Below, in pieces: positions 28,754 to 37,989 of a stretch of 64,000 nt of DNA. A model generated the notes under the pieces. The model saw only the letters and a list, made by a program, of their open reading frames with translations. It was not told the origin of the DNA and made no database searches. The translations under genes and the position numbers were made by a program. The DNA comes from CAYNZV01 sp965217095 (lineage in GTDB: Bacteria > Latescibacterota > UBA2968 > UBA8231): contig OZ244235.1 in NCBI GenBank assembly GCA_965217095.1, positions 3,348,001 through 3,412,000 on the forward strand, read 5' to 3'. Within the stretch, counting starts at the first letter, position 1; each line of letters starts with the position of its first letter.

Positions 28754-29533
28754 ATGAGCGCGATCGTACCAGAAAATCTATGCAAAGCCAAGCTGGCTGA
28801 CGGCAGTTTCGTTCTCGGAACGATGCTCGTCCACACGCGACAACCAGTGGTTATGAACATCCTCGCTCAAGCCGGCTACGACTTCGTAATCATCGATAAC
28901 GAACACGGGGTCTTCACCAACGAGACGATCTCCGATCTGTCCGTGGCTGCGCGCAACGCCGAGGTCACGCCGATGGTGCGGATTACCGACGGCACCTACA
29001 CGCAGGTCGCCCAGGCCCTGGACGGCGGCGTGCAAGGCATCATGTTGCCGCGGGTCTACACCGTGGAGCAGGTGGAGAAGGTGGCCAACATTATGAAGTA
29101 CCCGCCGGTGGGAGGGCGGGGATGTGCCACCGGCCGTGCCAGCAACGATTTTCAACGCGCCGACGTTGGAGAATTCATGGAAGGCATGAATCGCGAAAGC
29201 ATGCTGATCGTGCAGGTCGAAACCGCTGAGATCCTGGAGCACCTCGACGAGGTTGCCGCCATTCCGGCGGTGGACGTCCTGTTCGTCGGTCCGAACGATC
29301 TCTCGATCGCTTTCGGAGTGGCGGGGCAAGTCAAGGACTCCCGCGTGACCGATGCGTGTGAGAAAGTCGTCGAAACCTGCGTGAACCACGGAAAGTCGCC
29401 GGCGCTGCAGGTCAACGCCGCCGAAGATCTGACCGGCTGGCGCGACCGCGGTATGCAGATGCTCAGCGCTGGCAGCGAAATGGGATTCTTGGGGGCCGGC
29501 GCTCGTCTCTTCTCGACGCCGCTGAAAGCTTAG
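28754..29533 (+). CDS. HpcH/HpaI-type aldolase
   Basis: A 259-residue class II aldolase of the HpcH/HpaI (2-keto-3-deoxy acid aldolase) family. Conserved pieces are IIDNEHGVF (catalytic His), VRITDG, a metal-binding VQVETAEI (Glu), and FVGPNDLS (Asp). Start ATG 28754 has a CGAGGT site and matches the usual N-terminus; the frame opens earlier without homology. It likely retro-aldol cleaves a 2-keto-3-deoxy sugar acid into pyruvate and an aldehyde; the substrate is inferred. It heads a plus-strand series of genes with a P-loop kinase and DUF6807 proteins. Divergent from the DUF5069 gene. Confidence 0.88.
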   Translation: MSAIVPENLCKAKLADGSFVLGTMLVHTRQPVVMNILAQAGYDFVIIDNEHGVFTNETISDLSVAARNAEVTPMVRITDGTYTQVAQALDGGVQGIMLPRVYTVEQVEKVANIMKYPPVGGRGCATGRASNDFQRADVGEFMEGMNRESMLIVQVETAEILEHLDEVAAIPAVDVLFVGPNDLSIAFGVAGQVKDSRVTDACEKVVETCVNHGKSPALQVNAAEDLTGWRDRGMQMLSAGSEMGFLGAGARLFSTPLKA

Positions 29534-29600
29534 GCTTAAAACGTAAAAAGCAAGACAAGCGCTGCGGGACACTAACCAGAACTGAGCGGAGGCTAGAAAG

Positions 29601-30317
29601 ATGCGACCTATCTTCGTTGGTATCGAATACGCCGGTAAAACGACCCTGATCAAGCAGCTGGAGCAGTATTACCACCGCCGCGGCCTTTCGACCCACAACG
29701 ACGATCACTTCACCATACCGGACAAACACCTGAGCCCCGAATCGAGCAAGCTGATGGTCGGGTTTCCGGCGGATGTGAAGGAACGTATGCAGCGCATGCA
29801 GATCCACTACCACATAGAGATCATCAAGAAGTTCGAGTACCCGATGGTGGCCGGGTGGCACATCGAGGAGGCGATCTACTCCAAGTTCTACGGCAACGAT
29901 CCCGAGCATCCGTATTACCCCACCTACATCTACGACTTCCAGCGGCTCTACGAGTCGGCCGTGATCGAAGCCCACCTGCCGGACGTAGTGTTGATCCATG
30001 TCACTGCCAGCGACGAAGAGGTCCGTCGCCGTATGAAAGCGGATCCCCACGAGTTTCAGGTCATCCGTGAGGGGGATATCGGTGCCATCAAAGAGCGGTT
30101 CGACGAAGAGGTCGCAAAATCCTTGTTCACACATCAGCACCGCAAGGTTGATCTAGATACCACGGGAAAGACGCCGGCGCAGTCCTTGGACGAGCTCCTG
30201 CTGGCCACCGAACGCATGATCACTACGGCGGAGCTGGCCATGCGTTGTATGACCTTCCCCGACAACGAGTACCAGGTGCGGTACGAAGGCGGCGTCCGCA
30301 AGATGATTCCGAAATAG
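29601..30317 (+). CDS. P-loop kinase, thymidylate-kinase-like
   Basis: A 238-residue nucleoside/sugar-kinase-like P-loop protein. Walker A is GIEYAGKTT (7-15), followed by the helix LIKQLEQYY; a DDHF segment and VVLIHVTASDEEVRRRM form the LID and catalytic region expected for NMP-kinase folds. The sequence differs clearly from dTMP kinase and has a His/Tyr-rich middle (YNDPEHPYYPTYIYDF-like), so the substrate is unknown. ATG follows GCGGAGGC. The location between an aldolase and DUF6807 genes makes a sugar or small-molecule kinase role plausible, by inference only. Confidence 0.72.
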   Translation: MRPIFVGIEYAGKTTLIKQLEQYYHRRGLSTHNDDHFTIPDKHLSPESSKLMVGFPADVKERMQRMQIHYHIEIIKKFEYPMVAGWHIEEAIYSKFYGNDPEHPYYPTYIYDFQRLYESAVIEAHLPDVVLIHVTASDEEVRRRMKADPHEFQVIREGDIGAIKERFDEEVAKSLFTHQHRKVDLDTTGKTPAQSLDELLLATERMITTAELAMRCMTFPDNEYQVRYEGGVRKMIPK

Positions 30318-30378
30318 CGCGCGAGGGTTCGCCTGCCGTCCCTCTCAGTCCTTTCGCCTCTTCCCGAAGGACACATTG

Positions 30379-31200
30379 ATGTCGTACGAAACACTCTTCT
30401 ACAATTCCCGTTGGTGGATCACCTTGAAGGGAAGACTGTTGGCGGGCTACAACGCTAACCACCTGCGCCCTTACGTCTTTCCGTTCTACAGCCCCAATGG
30501 GGCGCTGGTCTTGCAGGAGTCGCCCCCGGATCACCCTCACCATCAGGGCATTTGCGTGGGATTGGAAGTCGACGGCCACGATATCTGGAACGCCGGTTCG
30601 GGCGGCAAAGCCAGACATCGTCAGGAGATGCAACCGGCTCTCAAAGAGGTAAAGCCGGAGGTCGATACTGACGGCGTCTCGCTTACCCACTCCGTCGAAT
30701 GGCAAACCGAAGGAGGTGACTTGCTGTTATCGGAAGAGCGGCAGATCCGCTTCAGCGGCAACGGCTCGTTGAATCTCGCTACCTGGCATTCCACGTTCAC
30801 CGCCGTTGGCACGACGACTCTAGGTCAAACCAAGGAATCGGGAATCGGTGTTCGGGTGCCGCCCCATTGGGAGACCAAATGGGGCGGAGAAATTCGCAAC
30901 GCGGACGGTCAGACCGGAGAAGAGAACACATTCGACAAAATGTCATCCTGGGTGAATGTGCAGGGTACTGCTCTTGGGCCTGAAAAAGCGGGGGTCGTTC
31001 TGCGCCCGCTGCCGCAGTCGGAAGCCTGCCCCTGGTTCACCCGCGACTACGGCCCCCAACTCTACAATCCACTGCGTCACCACCCGCTCGAACTCAACGA
31101 CGGTGAGAGTTTCAGCTGGCATCTGCAGGTAGCCGCCTACGACGGCGACCGTTCGATCGCCGATATCGAAACTCTTCTAGCTCTGACGCCCTTGAACTGA
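30379..31200 (+). CDS. DUF6807 (PmoA-like) family protein
   Basis: A 273-residue protein starting at ATG 30379 with a GAAGGA site. Motifs RPYVFPFYSPNG, HPHHQGI and W.DTDGVSLTHSVEW-type strands match DUF6807/PmoA-like proteins, a galactose-mutarotase-like beta-sandwich family abundant in marine Planctomycetes and FCB bacteria, often next to sugar dehydrogenases and phytanoyl-CoA dioxygenases. It lacks a signal peptide. A second DUF6807 protein follows 22 bp downstream. Function is unknown; carbohydrate binding or hydrolysis is the usual guess. Confidence 0.78.
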   Translation: MSYETLFYNSRWWITLKGRLLAGYNANHLRPYVFPFYSPNGALVLQESPPDHPHHQGICVGLEVDGHDIWNAGSGGKARHRQEMQPALKEVKPEVDTDGVSLTHSVEWQTEGGDLLLSEERQIRFSGNGSLNLATWHSTFTAVGTTTLGQTKESGIGVRVPPHWETKWGGEIRNADGQTGEENTFDKMSSWVNVQGTALGPEKAGVVLRPLPQSEACPWFTRDYGPQLYNPLRHHPLELNDGESFSWHLQVAAYDGDRSIADIETLLALTPLN

Positions 31201-31222
31201 ATACAGAAAAGAGATCAGACAC

Positions 31223-32056
31223 ATGAGCGATCTGCAGCTGGTCGAGGAAGACCTGCGGTTCAAATTCTACTATAAAGGCCAGTTCGGTCTGGCGTACAAC
31301 AAGGGATTCAAGGATCTCGGCGATTTCTATCTGTCGCGGCCTAACTTCTTCCCGGTGTATTCACCCAGCGGTCGACCGGTTACCACCAACTGCGCCTACC
31401 GTTACAACCACCACAAATCGATCTTCATCGGGCATGCTAAGGTCAACGGTATCAACTTCTTCCACGACAACAACCACGTCCGCGACGATCTGGGAGATGT
31501 GCTGCTTCAGAGTCACCAGAGCAATACCACTGGGTCAAGAATCGAGCTCAAGACCAAGAACGACTGGACTACCAAGGCCGGCGAGCTCTTACTCAAAGAG
31601 GACCGCGACATCTCCTGGACCCCAGGTGACCAGGTACACGTGTTGGACATTTCCAGCAGTCTCGTTTCACAGATCGGCGATATCGTCTTCGAAAAAGACA
31701 CTCACTCTTACATAGGTATTCGCGTTGCCGACAGCATGGATGCAGAGGACGGGGGGCGGGTGGTGAATTCGAAGGGCCAGGTGAATGAAGAAGAAGCGAT
31801 GGGCGAGTCCGCCGACTGGCTCGACTACAGCGGTACCGTTGTGGACAAATCGGTTGGCGTTACCCTGATGCCCCACGCCGACAATCCCCCGTCATCTCTC
31901 TTCGTGCGCAACTACGGCACCATTCTGTCGAACTTTACCTACAGCGTTTCGTATACCCTGAAGGCTGGAGAGATCCTGGCGCAGCGGTTTAGAATCCTGG
32001 TTCACGAAGGCACGGCGGACGACGTGGACATCGACAGCTACCTTCAGAGAGACTAG
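31223..32056 (+). CDS. DUF6807 (PmoA-like) family protein, second paralogue
   Basis: A 277-residue protein with FFPVYSPSGRPVTTN, YNHHKSIFIGH and a C-terminal FRILVHEGTADD. It is related to the upstream DUF6807 protein in overall layout (PxSPxG, the HH motif, and the mid-protein LLLKEDRDISW strand) but is clearly diverged, so the pair is an old duplication. ATG at 31223 follows AGAAAAGAGATCAGACAC. It sits 27 bp upstream of the secreted propeller protein. No signal peptide. Function unknown. Confidence 0.75.
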   Translation: MSDLQLVEEDLRFKFYYKGQFGLAYNKGFKDLGDFYLSRPNFFPVYSPSGRPVTTNCAYRYNHHKSIFIGHAKVNGINFFHDNNHVRDDLGDVLLQSHQSNTTGSRIELKTKNDWTTKAGELLLKEDRDISWTPGDQVHVLDISSSLVSQIGDIVFEKDTHSYIGIRVADSMDAEDGGRVVNSKGQVNEEEAMGESADWLDYSGTVVDKSVGVTLMPHADNPPSSLFVRNYGTILSNFTYSVSYTLKAGEILAQRFRILVHEGTADDVDIDSYLQRD

Positions 32057-32083
32057 GCTGAAATCGGCAGGAAGGAGATAGTC

Positions 32084-34288
32084 GTGAAAAAAGCACTTGA
32101 ACGACTAGAGCGGAGCGCAAGACTCCAACCAGTATGGCTACTATGTGTCTGGGGTTCTGCCTTAGCGCTCGAGGTAACCGGTGTCGTGCTAAAGGAGATC
32201 CCGGTGTTCGGACCGGTGACCCGCAAAGTCAGCGTCGAGGGAGCGTCGATCCGTTTCACCAGCGAAGGCAATCCCGGCGAGTTCTATTCCGACAGCACCG
32301 GCGCCGAAGGCCGGTTTCGTATCGACCTCGACGAGCAGGATACCGCAGTCGAAAGCGAGAACAACGCCAAACCTATTGCGTTCCAGCTAAACCAAAACTA
32401 TCCCAATCCGTTTAATCCCGGCACTGTCATATCGTACCAGCTCCCGCGTGCGGTCAGAGCCGAGGTTGTCATCTACAACAGCATCGGGCAACAGATTCGC
32501 AGTCTGGTGGACGACTACCAGGAATTGGGCAGTCACGCGGTGATATGGGATGGACGTGACGATCAAGGACGGTCGCTTGCCTCGGGTGTCTACATCTATC
32601 GGTTAACGGCAGGATCGTTCTCCGAAGCAAAGAAGATGGTGTTGATCGACGGTCCCAACTCCTCGCTTTCCAGCTTGCCGTTGATCATGGGCAATGGCGG
32701 AGGAAGATCGGCGGCCAACAAGGTTCTGAGCAAACTGGCTAACGTCGATCTCATCGAGGGCATCCCCCTGTCACAGGCAGCCCGCAAACTGGCGCAGCTG
32801 CGAAGCTTTGTGGTCTCCATCGACGCCTACAAACAGGTACCGTTCGAACAAGCCGGCGTCGTTGTGCTACAAGACACCGCGCTCACCTTCCTGATGGATG
32901 AGGATAAACGCGAAGGTGTGATCTTTCTGAAAGAGGGACAACGACAACTCTTTCTGGACGATTACAACATCGAAGAGATGTCCGGCCTCACTCGCACGAT
33001 GCACCAACCGCAAAAAAAGGGGGCTGTAATTCGTCCGAACTGGCTTGAGGGTGAGACCAGCCTGCAGACGCGCAGTGCTCCCTTCTGGGATCCGCTAGAG
33101 GAGGTGTACAAGCTCTGGCTGATTGACGGCACCTACCGAACCAGCCCCGACGGTCTGCATTGGGTGCCGGCCCCGGAAGGTGATACCGGGGTCAGTGAGG
33201 TGTTCTTCGATCCCCTGGACCCGGATCCGGAACGGCGTTACAAGTCGTTCCATCCCAAGCGGCTAGCGGTTTCGCCGGACGGCCGCAACTGGACCGTTTT
33301 GCCAGCCCGTTTTCCAAACGCCTCCGACGAGTGGAATTTCTCCCTCGATCTTGAGAATCGCATCTACGTCGCGACCATCAAGATGGGAGGACCATATGGA
33401 CGGGCTGTATATCTGACGACGAGCCAGTCGTTCGACAACTGGAGCACGCCGGAGCTGATATTCCACGCCGACGCGCTCGACCAGGAGCTGGGGCGCGACA
33501 ATATCGAGGAGCGTTTCGCCGATGAAAGTCTGCTCACGCCGCCCTGGAACGATCCCAGTGTATACAATGTGGACAGCTATAACATGGGTGTATTTCGCTA
33601 CGAATCGGTCTACCTCGGAACGCCGGCAATGTTTCATGCCGTGGGTCCGGTTCCGAACTACCCGAACACCGACGGTTTCCACCTGATTCAACTTGCACTC
33701 AGTCGCGACTTGAAAACCTGGACCCGGCTGGGGGATCGCCAGCCGTTCATCGGTCCATCGAAACGAGACTCCGGTGCTTACGACCTAACCCAGCTCGTCG
33801 GACCTTCGCGGGCCATCCTGCGCGGAGATGAGTTGTGGTTCTATTACACCGGCATAAAATACCGGGGCGCAGGTTTGATTTACGTTGGCACCTTCCCCAG
33901 CGGCGAGTGGATTCACCGGCCCGGTTTCGATGTCGACACCGGCGCCATCTGTTTGGCAGTGTTGCGCCGCGATGGTTTCATTTCGCTGGACGCCGGGGAT
34001 ACGGAAGCTGTTCTGCTAACGAAACCGCTGGTCTGGCGCGGTTCCAGCCTTTGGGTCAACGTGAGCACCCAGGCCGGCGATGTCCGCGTTGAGGTTTTGG
34101 ATGAAAACGGTGACCTGCTGCGGGAGGGATTGTCGAGTGCCCGCTCGATGCCGGTGGTGCGCGACGGGGTCCGCCTTCCCGTCGTCTGGCAAGACGAACA
34201 CGATCTTGCCGACTTAGGTCAAAAACTGGTGCGGTTGCGCTTTTTCGTGAGAGACGCCGAGCTATATTCCTTCTGGACCGAGCAATAG
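32084..34288 (+). CDS. Secreted five-bladed-propeller (glycosidase-like) protein with N-terminal FlgD-Ig/T9SS-like module
   Basis: A 734-residue protein. Residues 16-30 are a short hydrophobic export segment; 30-80 a carboxypeptidase-regulatory-like sandwich; 104-188 a FlgD-Ig/type IX-sorting-like domain (NYPNPFNPGT, YNSIGQQIRSL, AVIWDGRDD, GVYIYRL); then a linker to about 285. Residues ~290-734 resemble GH32/GH43/GH130-like five-bladed propellers (TSPDGLHWVPAPEG, KRLAVSPDGRNW, LALSRDLKTWTRLGD, ELWFYYTGIKYRGAG) and a terminal beta-sandwich. The module order matches the L-domain protein at 6612-9155, suggesting a shared surface-display system. GTG/ATG start near AAGGAGATA. Substrate unknown. 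Confidence 0.8.
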   Translation: MKKALERLERSARLQPVWLLCVWGSALALEVTGVVLKEIPVFGPVTRKVSVEGASIRFTSEGNPGEFYSDSTGAEGRFRIDLDEQDTAVESENNAKPIAFQLNQNYPNPFNPGTVISYQLPRAVRAEVVIYNSIGQQIRSLVDDYQELGSHAVIWDGRDDQGRSLASGVYIYRLTAGSFSEAKKMVLIDGPNSSLSSLPLIMGNGGGRSAANKVLSKLANVDLIEGIPLSQAARKLAQLRSFVVSIDAYKQVPFEQAGVVVLQDTALTFLMDEDKREGVIFLKEGQRQLFLDDYNIEEMSGLTRTMHQPQKKGAVIRPNWLEGETSLQTRSAPFWDPLEEVYKLWLIDGTYRTSPDGLHWVPAPEGDTGVSEVFFDPLDPDPERRYKSFHPKRLAVSPDGRNWTVLPARFPNASDEWNFSLDLENRIYVATIKMGGPYGRAVYLTTSQSFDNWSTPELIFHADALDQELGRDNIEERFADESLLTPPWNDPSVYNVDSYNMGVFRYESVYLGTPAMFHAVGPVPNYPNTDGFHLIQLALSRDLKTWTRLGDRQPFIGPSKRDSGAYDLTQLVGPSRAILRGDELWFYYTGIKYRGAGLIYVGTFPSGEWIHRPGFDVDTGAICLAVLRRDGFISLDAGDTEAVLLTKPLVWRGSSLWVNVSTQAGDVRVEVLDENGDLLREGLSSARSMPVVRDGVRLPVVWQDEHDLADLGQKLVRLRFFVRDAELYSFWTEQ

Positions 34289-34357
34289 GGAGCTATATCA
34301 AGCGTGTTGTGCGACGGGATTGAGCAGGCAGTCCATCGGGTTGGCGTGACCCACGGC

Positions 34358-35140
34358 TTATGCCTCGGTCTCCGAGGAGTAACATACGTAGAGTCGATTC
34401 TCTGCTTCGAGAGTCAGCTTTTCCGAATAGTGATACACCTGTAGATCGTTCGCCGCTGGTTCATCAGGCGGGGCGGCAGAAGTAGATGTTTCGATCACGA
34501 AATCAACGAAATGCGGGGCGTTGAAAGCCGCAAAGGCTAGCTGGAGACCGTCCACCAGGCGCTCCTGTTCTCTCGACAGATCCGGTAGAACAATCGGGCC
34601 GGTGTCCACCTGATAGATCTCGGCATACTGCTGATGTTTCTCATCCTGGCGATACCTGCCGATCTCGCGGCAGGTGTTCATGGTCTTTACCGGATATTCA
34701 ATTATGGCGCATAGCTGCGTTTCACTATTGCGAATCTCGGTTTGTGCCACGATGGGCAGCATCTCTCGCGTCGCTTCCAGAATCGCATGTTGTCCATCAA
34801 GCAGGGTGCAGGTCGTTCCCTCCATCAGGTGATATCGCGGGCCGTCCCACATATTTTCGGTCTTCAGTACCGACTTGTAATTCTGGTTGAGCCATGCCCG
34901 GCGGCGAAAGTAGATCCCGAATTCGGTGCCAAACACCGGCATGAAATCGTAGTTGTCGTCAATAAACAGATCGCTTTCTCCAAAGGTGTTCTCGCTCTTG
35001 CACGAAGCGCACTGCACGTACTCTTCGGTGGCGCCGGATTTTTCATCGACAATACGCGTGCGCGATTCCACCCAGAAACGAACCTCGTTTCCGGGGGCCG
35101 TGCCAATCAAGAACGAGCGTCCGTAATCAAGTGGGTTCAT
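34358..35140 (-). CDS. Hypothetical protein, 260 residues
   Basis: Not recognised. The protein opens MNPLDYGRSFLIGTAPGNEVRFWVES, has a CXXC pair in QCASCKSENTFG, and an acidic, aromatic-rich middle (NYDFMPVFGTEFGIYFRRRAW). There is no signal peptide or membrane helix. It sits 12 bp downstream of the gamma-glutamyltransferase gene on the same strand and ends 69 bp after the convergent propeller gene, so it may belong to an operon with the transferase. The fold may be a beta-rich binding domain, but no family can be assigned. ATG with a GGAGGCACTCC leader. Confidence 0.6.
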   Translation of the reverse strand: MNPLDYGRSFLIGTAPGNEVRFWVESRTRIVDEKSGATEEYVQCASCKSENTFGESDLFIDDNYDFMPVFGTEFGIYFRRRAWLNQNYKSVLKTENMWDGPRYHLMEGTTCTLLDGQHAILEATREMLPIVAQTEIRNSETQLCAIIEYPVKTMNTCREIGRYRQDEKHQQYAEIYQVDTGPIVLPDLSREQERLVDGLQLAFAAFNAPHFVDFVIETSTSAAPPDEPAANDLQVYHYSEKLTLEAENRLYVCYSSETEA

Positions 35141-35152
35141 TGGGAGTGCCTC

Positions 35153-36955
35153 CTACCAACCCATAGCGTAAGCGATGCGGCGCCTTGACGTAGCACCGCC
35201 GGATATCATGCCACTCTCTACGTCGATGTGGATTCCCATCGCCTTTCCCGCTGACCAGCCATCCGCCACGTCCACCTCGTGTCCCCGCTTTTCAAGCTCG
35301 GAGATGGTGTCGGCCGCGATCCGGTCCTCTGCAACTATTCTTCCGGGATACGCCTGTCGTGGATAGAACGAGGACGGGAAGTGGGTCGAGTAGACAGCGG
35401 GCGCATCCAGTGCCTCCTGAATATCCATGCCGAACACGGCGAAATTCAGGAAGAACTCCAATGTTACTTGGTCCTGCGTGTCGCCGCCTGGCGTGCCGAA
35501 CGCCAGGTAAGGTTCGCCGTTGCGGGTGGCGATACTGGGGGTCAGCGTTGCCCGCGGCCGCTTCCGGGGCTCGAGTGCGTTCGGACGCTCGGGGTTCAGG
35601 TAAAACATCTGCCCCCGCGTGCCGATGGGAAAGCCGAGTCCCTTGATCACCGGCGACGAACCGAGCCAGCCGCCACTGGGCGTTGCTGCCACCATGTTGC
35701 CTTCGGCGTCGATGGCGTCCAGGTGCGTGGTGTCGCTGACGTGGGCGTGACCCAGCCCTAAGTCGCGCACATCTCGGGCCTCCACGTTCAGTGCGCGCCG
35801 ATTGTTCTCAGCGACATCGCCAATCGCGTACTCCGGAATCCCATTTCCCACATCGCCCGGCCGCATTTCGGAAGATGCGTTGGTGCCGACCAGCTTTCGG
35901 CTCTCCTCATTATAGGATGCGCTGAGCAGTGTATCGAACGGCACCTGGTCGAAGAGAGGGTCGCCGTAATACGCTTCGCGATCGGCAAAGGCGAGCTTGG
36001 CGCATTCGATATAGGTGTGGATGTAGTCGGCGGAGTTGTGACCCATAGCTCCCAGATCGAACCCGTCGAGCAGTGCCAGCTGCTGCAGGAAGACGGGCCC
36101 CTGGGTCCAGCCGGAGCACTTGTGGACCTCCAGACCGGCATAGTTGTAGCTCACCGGTTCCTCCACGGTGGCATGCCATTCGGACATATCCTCGGCGCTG
36201 AGCAATCCGGTGTGCGCTGAACCACTGGCATCTTCCACCGGAGTGTTGCTGATGTACTCGAGGATCTTGTCAGCAATCTCGCCTTTGTAAAAGACATCCC
36301 GCGCTGCCTCGATGCTCGCAACGCGCCCCGTACCGCACGCCGCCTCACCGGCGCACATCTTCTTGAGACTGTCGGCCCAATCCGGATTGCGGACCAGGCT
36401 GCCAACGTCACCGACCTTGCCTCCCGGGCAATAGATCTCACCCGTTGTCGGGTAGAGCTCGGTGAATTTCTTCAGACCGTTCGACAGACTTGAGCGCAAC
36501 CCGTCGTAGAGGGCGTAGCCGTTTTCGGCCAGCTCGATAGCAGGTTGCAGCACCTGTGAGAAAGTGAGCTTGCCGTAACGCGCCACCGCCGTCGCCCAGG
36601 TGTCCACCGGCGCGGGAACGCAGGCCGGCAGGTAACCGTCGCCGGGCACCAGATCGATGCCGTGTTCGCGGCACCAGTCTATGGTGAACGCCTGCGGCGA
36701 CCACCCCATGCCGCTTACCGCCACGGTCTTCTTTTCCTTAGCGACGTAGATCAAGGTCGGGACGTCGCCGCCGATCCCGTTCGATTGCGGCTCCAGGATG
36801 TTGAGGCAAAAGGACATGGCTGCCGCTGCGTCAATGGCATTGCCACCCTGTTCCATGATGCGGAAGTCCGCTGCCGCGGCCAGGTAATGACCCGCGGCGA
36901 CGACGCCGCGGCGACCCCGGATGACCGGGCGCAACGAATAGTTGGGCAAAATCAC
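35153..36955 (-). CDS. Gamma-glutamyltransferase family protein
   Basis: A 600-residue Ntn-hydrolase. The N-terminal half shows GGNAIDAAAAMSFCLNILEPQSNGIGG, and the autoprocessing threonine lies in SDTTHLDAIDAEGNMVA; the C-terminal subunit contains GSSPVIKGLGFPIGTRG and GGDTQDQVTLEF. Family members cleave gamma-glutamyl bonds of glutathione and related peptides. There is no signal peptide, so this homologue may be cytoplasmic. ATG 36955 with a GAGGTGATTTT leader. It lies 12 bp upstream of the hypothetical protein at 34358-35140 on the same strand. All processing motifs look intact. Confidence 0.88.
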   Translation of the reverse strand: MILPNYSLRPVIRGRRGVVAAGHYLAAAADFRIMEQGGNAIDAAAAMSFCLNILEPQSNGIGGDVPTLIYVAKEKKTVAVSGMGWSPQAFTIDWCREHGIDLVPGDGYLPACVPAPVDTWATAVARYGKLTFSQVLQPAIELAENGYALYDGLRSSLSNGLKKFTELYPTTGEIYCPGGKVGDVGSLVRNPDWADSLKKMCAGEAACGTGRVASIEAARDVFYKGEIADKILEYISNTPVEDASGSAHTGLLSAEDMSEWHATVEEPVSYNYAGLEVHKCSGWTQGPVFLQQLALLDGFDLGAMGHNSADYIHTYIECAKLAFADREAYYGDPLFDQVPFDTLLSASYNEESRKLVGTNASSEMRPGDVGNGIPEYAIGDVAENNRRALNVEARDVRDLGLGHAHVSDTTHLDAIDAEGNMVAATPSGGWLGSSPVIKGLGFPIGTRGQMFYLNPERPNALEPRKRPRATLTPSIATRNGEPYLAFGTPGGDTQDQVTLEFFLNFAVFGMDIQEALDAPAVYSTHFPSSFYPRQAYPGRIVAEDRIAADTISELEKRGHEVDVADGWSAGKAMGIHIDVESGMISGGATSRRRIAYAMGW

Positions 36956-37250
36956 CTCCGTTTCGTTTCAATTAGGCTGTCAAAGCGAAAAACTCGGGAC
37001 TAACACCCTCGTCCGACCACTAAAGGCAGCACCAGCAACAATAAACTCGACGCTGCCGGACGCGGTCCAGCGCGCCGATCTCCGTTGGTCGTCAGCCCGG
37101 TTACCATGGGTTCGGCGATGCGCCTGACTCCCGTCCGCATTCGCCTCTCATTCTTGAAGGCACAGGTCGCCAGCGCCTAGGTACCTGAAAGGCTCTCCTG
37201 CTCGAACCGGCATGATCAATCTTGTTCACTGGCAGTAAACCGTCATAGGT

Positions 37251-37654
37251 CTAATCACCCTCGAAGTGCTGGCCAAAGCCTATGAGATGTCCGTCCGGAT
37301 CGCGGATTCCGAACTCCTTCATGTCGTATTCATCTTGTATGCACGGCTCATAATCTATGATCGCGCCGTTGTTTTTGTATTCGGCAAATAGGGTGTCAGC
37401 GTCGTTGATCCAGATGTAAGCATCCCAATATCCCGACTGGTCGCGGCTGGTTGTCACTTCGGAACCTTGCTCGGCTTCCTTGATCATGAACGTGAATCCG
37501 TCCCGCGAAGGCATGGCGAAGGTGGGGGGTTCGCCCCAAAGCGGGGGCATGTCGAACCCGAGCACCTTGTGATAGTACTCCAGGATTCCACCAGATTTCG
37601 TACCACAAAGTACGGTGCGGTGCCTCTGAACTGTTTCATTCCTTCTTGGACCAT
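37251..37654 (-). pseudogene. VOC (glyoxalase/bleomycin-resistance) family protein, frameshifted
   Basis: The native start is ATG 37654, with an AAGGAGAAG site, encoding MVQEGMKQFRGTAPYFVVRNLVES. At about 37581-37585 the frame changes to LEYYHKVLGFDMPPLWGEPP and continues to GIRDPDGHLIGFGQHF at 37251; the join VES-LEYYHKVLGF is exactly what the family requires, and one missing base explains it. The annotated-looking longer frame from 37691 is an artefact. VOC proteins act as glyoxalases, dioxygenases or resistance binders; no metal-site prediction is reliable here. Decay or a consensus error. Confidence 0.8.
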
Positions 37655-37989
37655 CACTCTTCTCCTTGTTTGCCATAATGTTGCGTTGCAAGCCGGGCTA
37701 CGCTGTTACCTCAACACCCTCCCAGAACGAAAACCGGTTTTGATCTCACTGGCCGCCAGCTTCGGACCCAGTAGCAGGCCGTCCGCATTACCACTATACT
37801 GTAATAGCTCGCTGTTCCTTTCCAGGGGCAAACAGACGCTGTCCTGCTCGCCGTGATACTGTCTAACCATCCATGCGCAGCTTGACCCATTTAACGATAA
37901 CGCGGTTTTTTCACCAACATGGCCAAGATAATCAAACCAGCATTGTGCACCGCGAAAAACCGAGACCTTGCAGAACGGCGAGAGAACTG
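37655..37989. other. Intergenic region with a 54-codon minus-strand frame and a repeated ~43-nt motif
   Basis: The gap holds a minus-strand frame 37706-37870 (opens MVRQYHGEQD, ends SGRVLR) without recognisable motif or clear ribosome site, which I do not call as a gene. Around 37881-37919 lies a sequence also found at 54542-54584 (see the repeat entry). The membrane-TPR gene starts at 37990. Confidence 0.4.
37877..37919 (+). repeat. Repeated ~43-nt motif, first occurrence
   Basis: Contains GCTTGACCC, then CGATAACGCGG, then TTCACC and AACATG, with a few differences from the second occurrence at 54540-54584 in the same orientation. Both lie in gene-free DNA upstream of unrelated genes. It could be the end of a lost insertion sequence or a shared control site. 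Confidence 0.45.
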
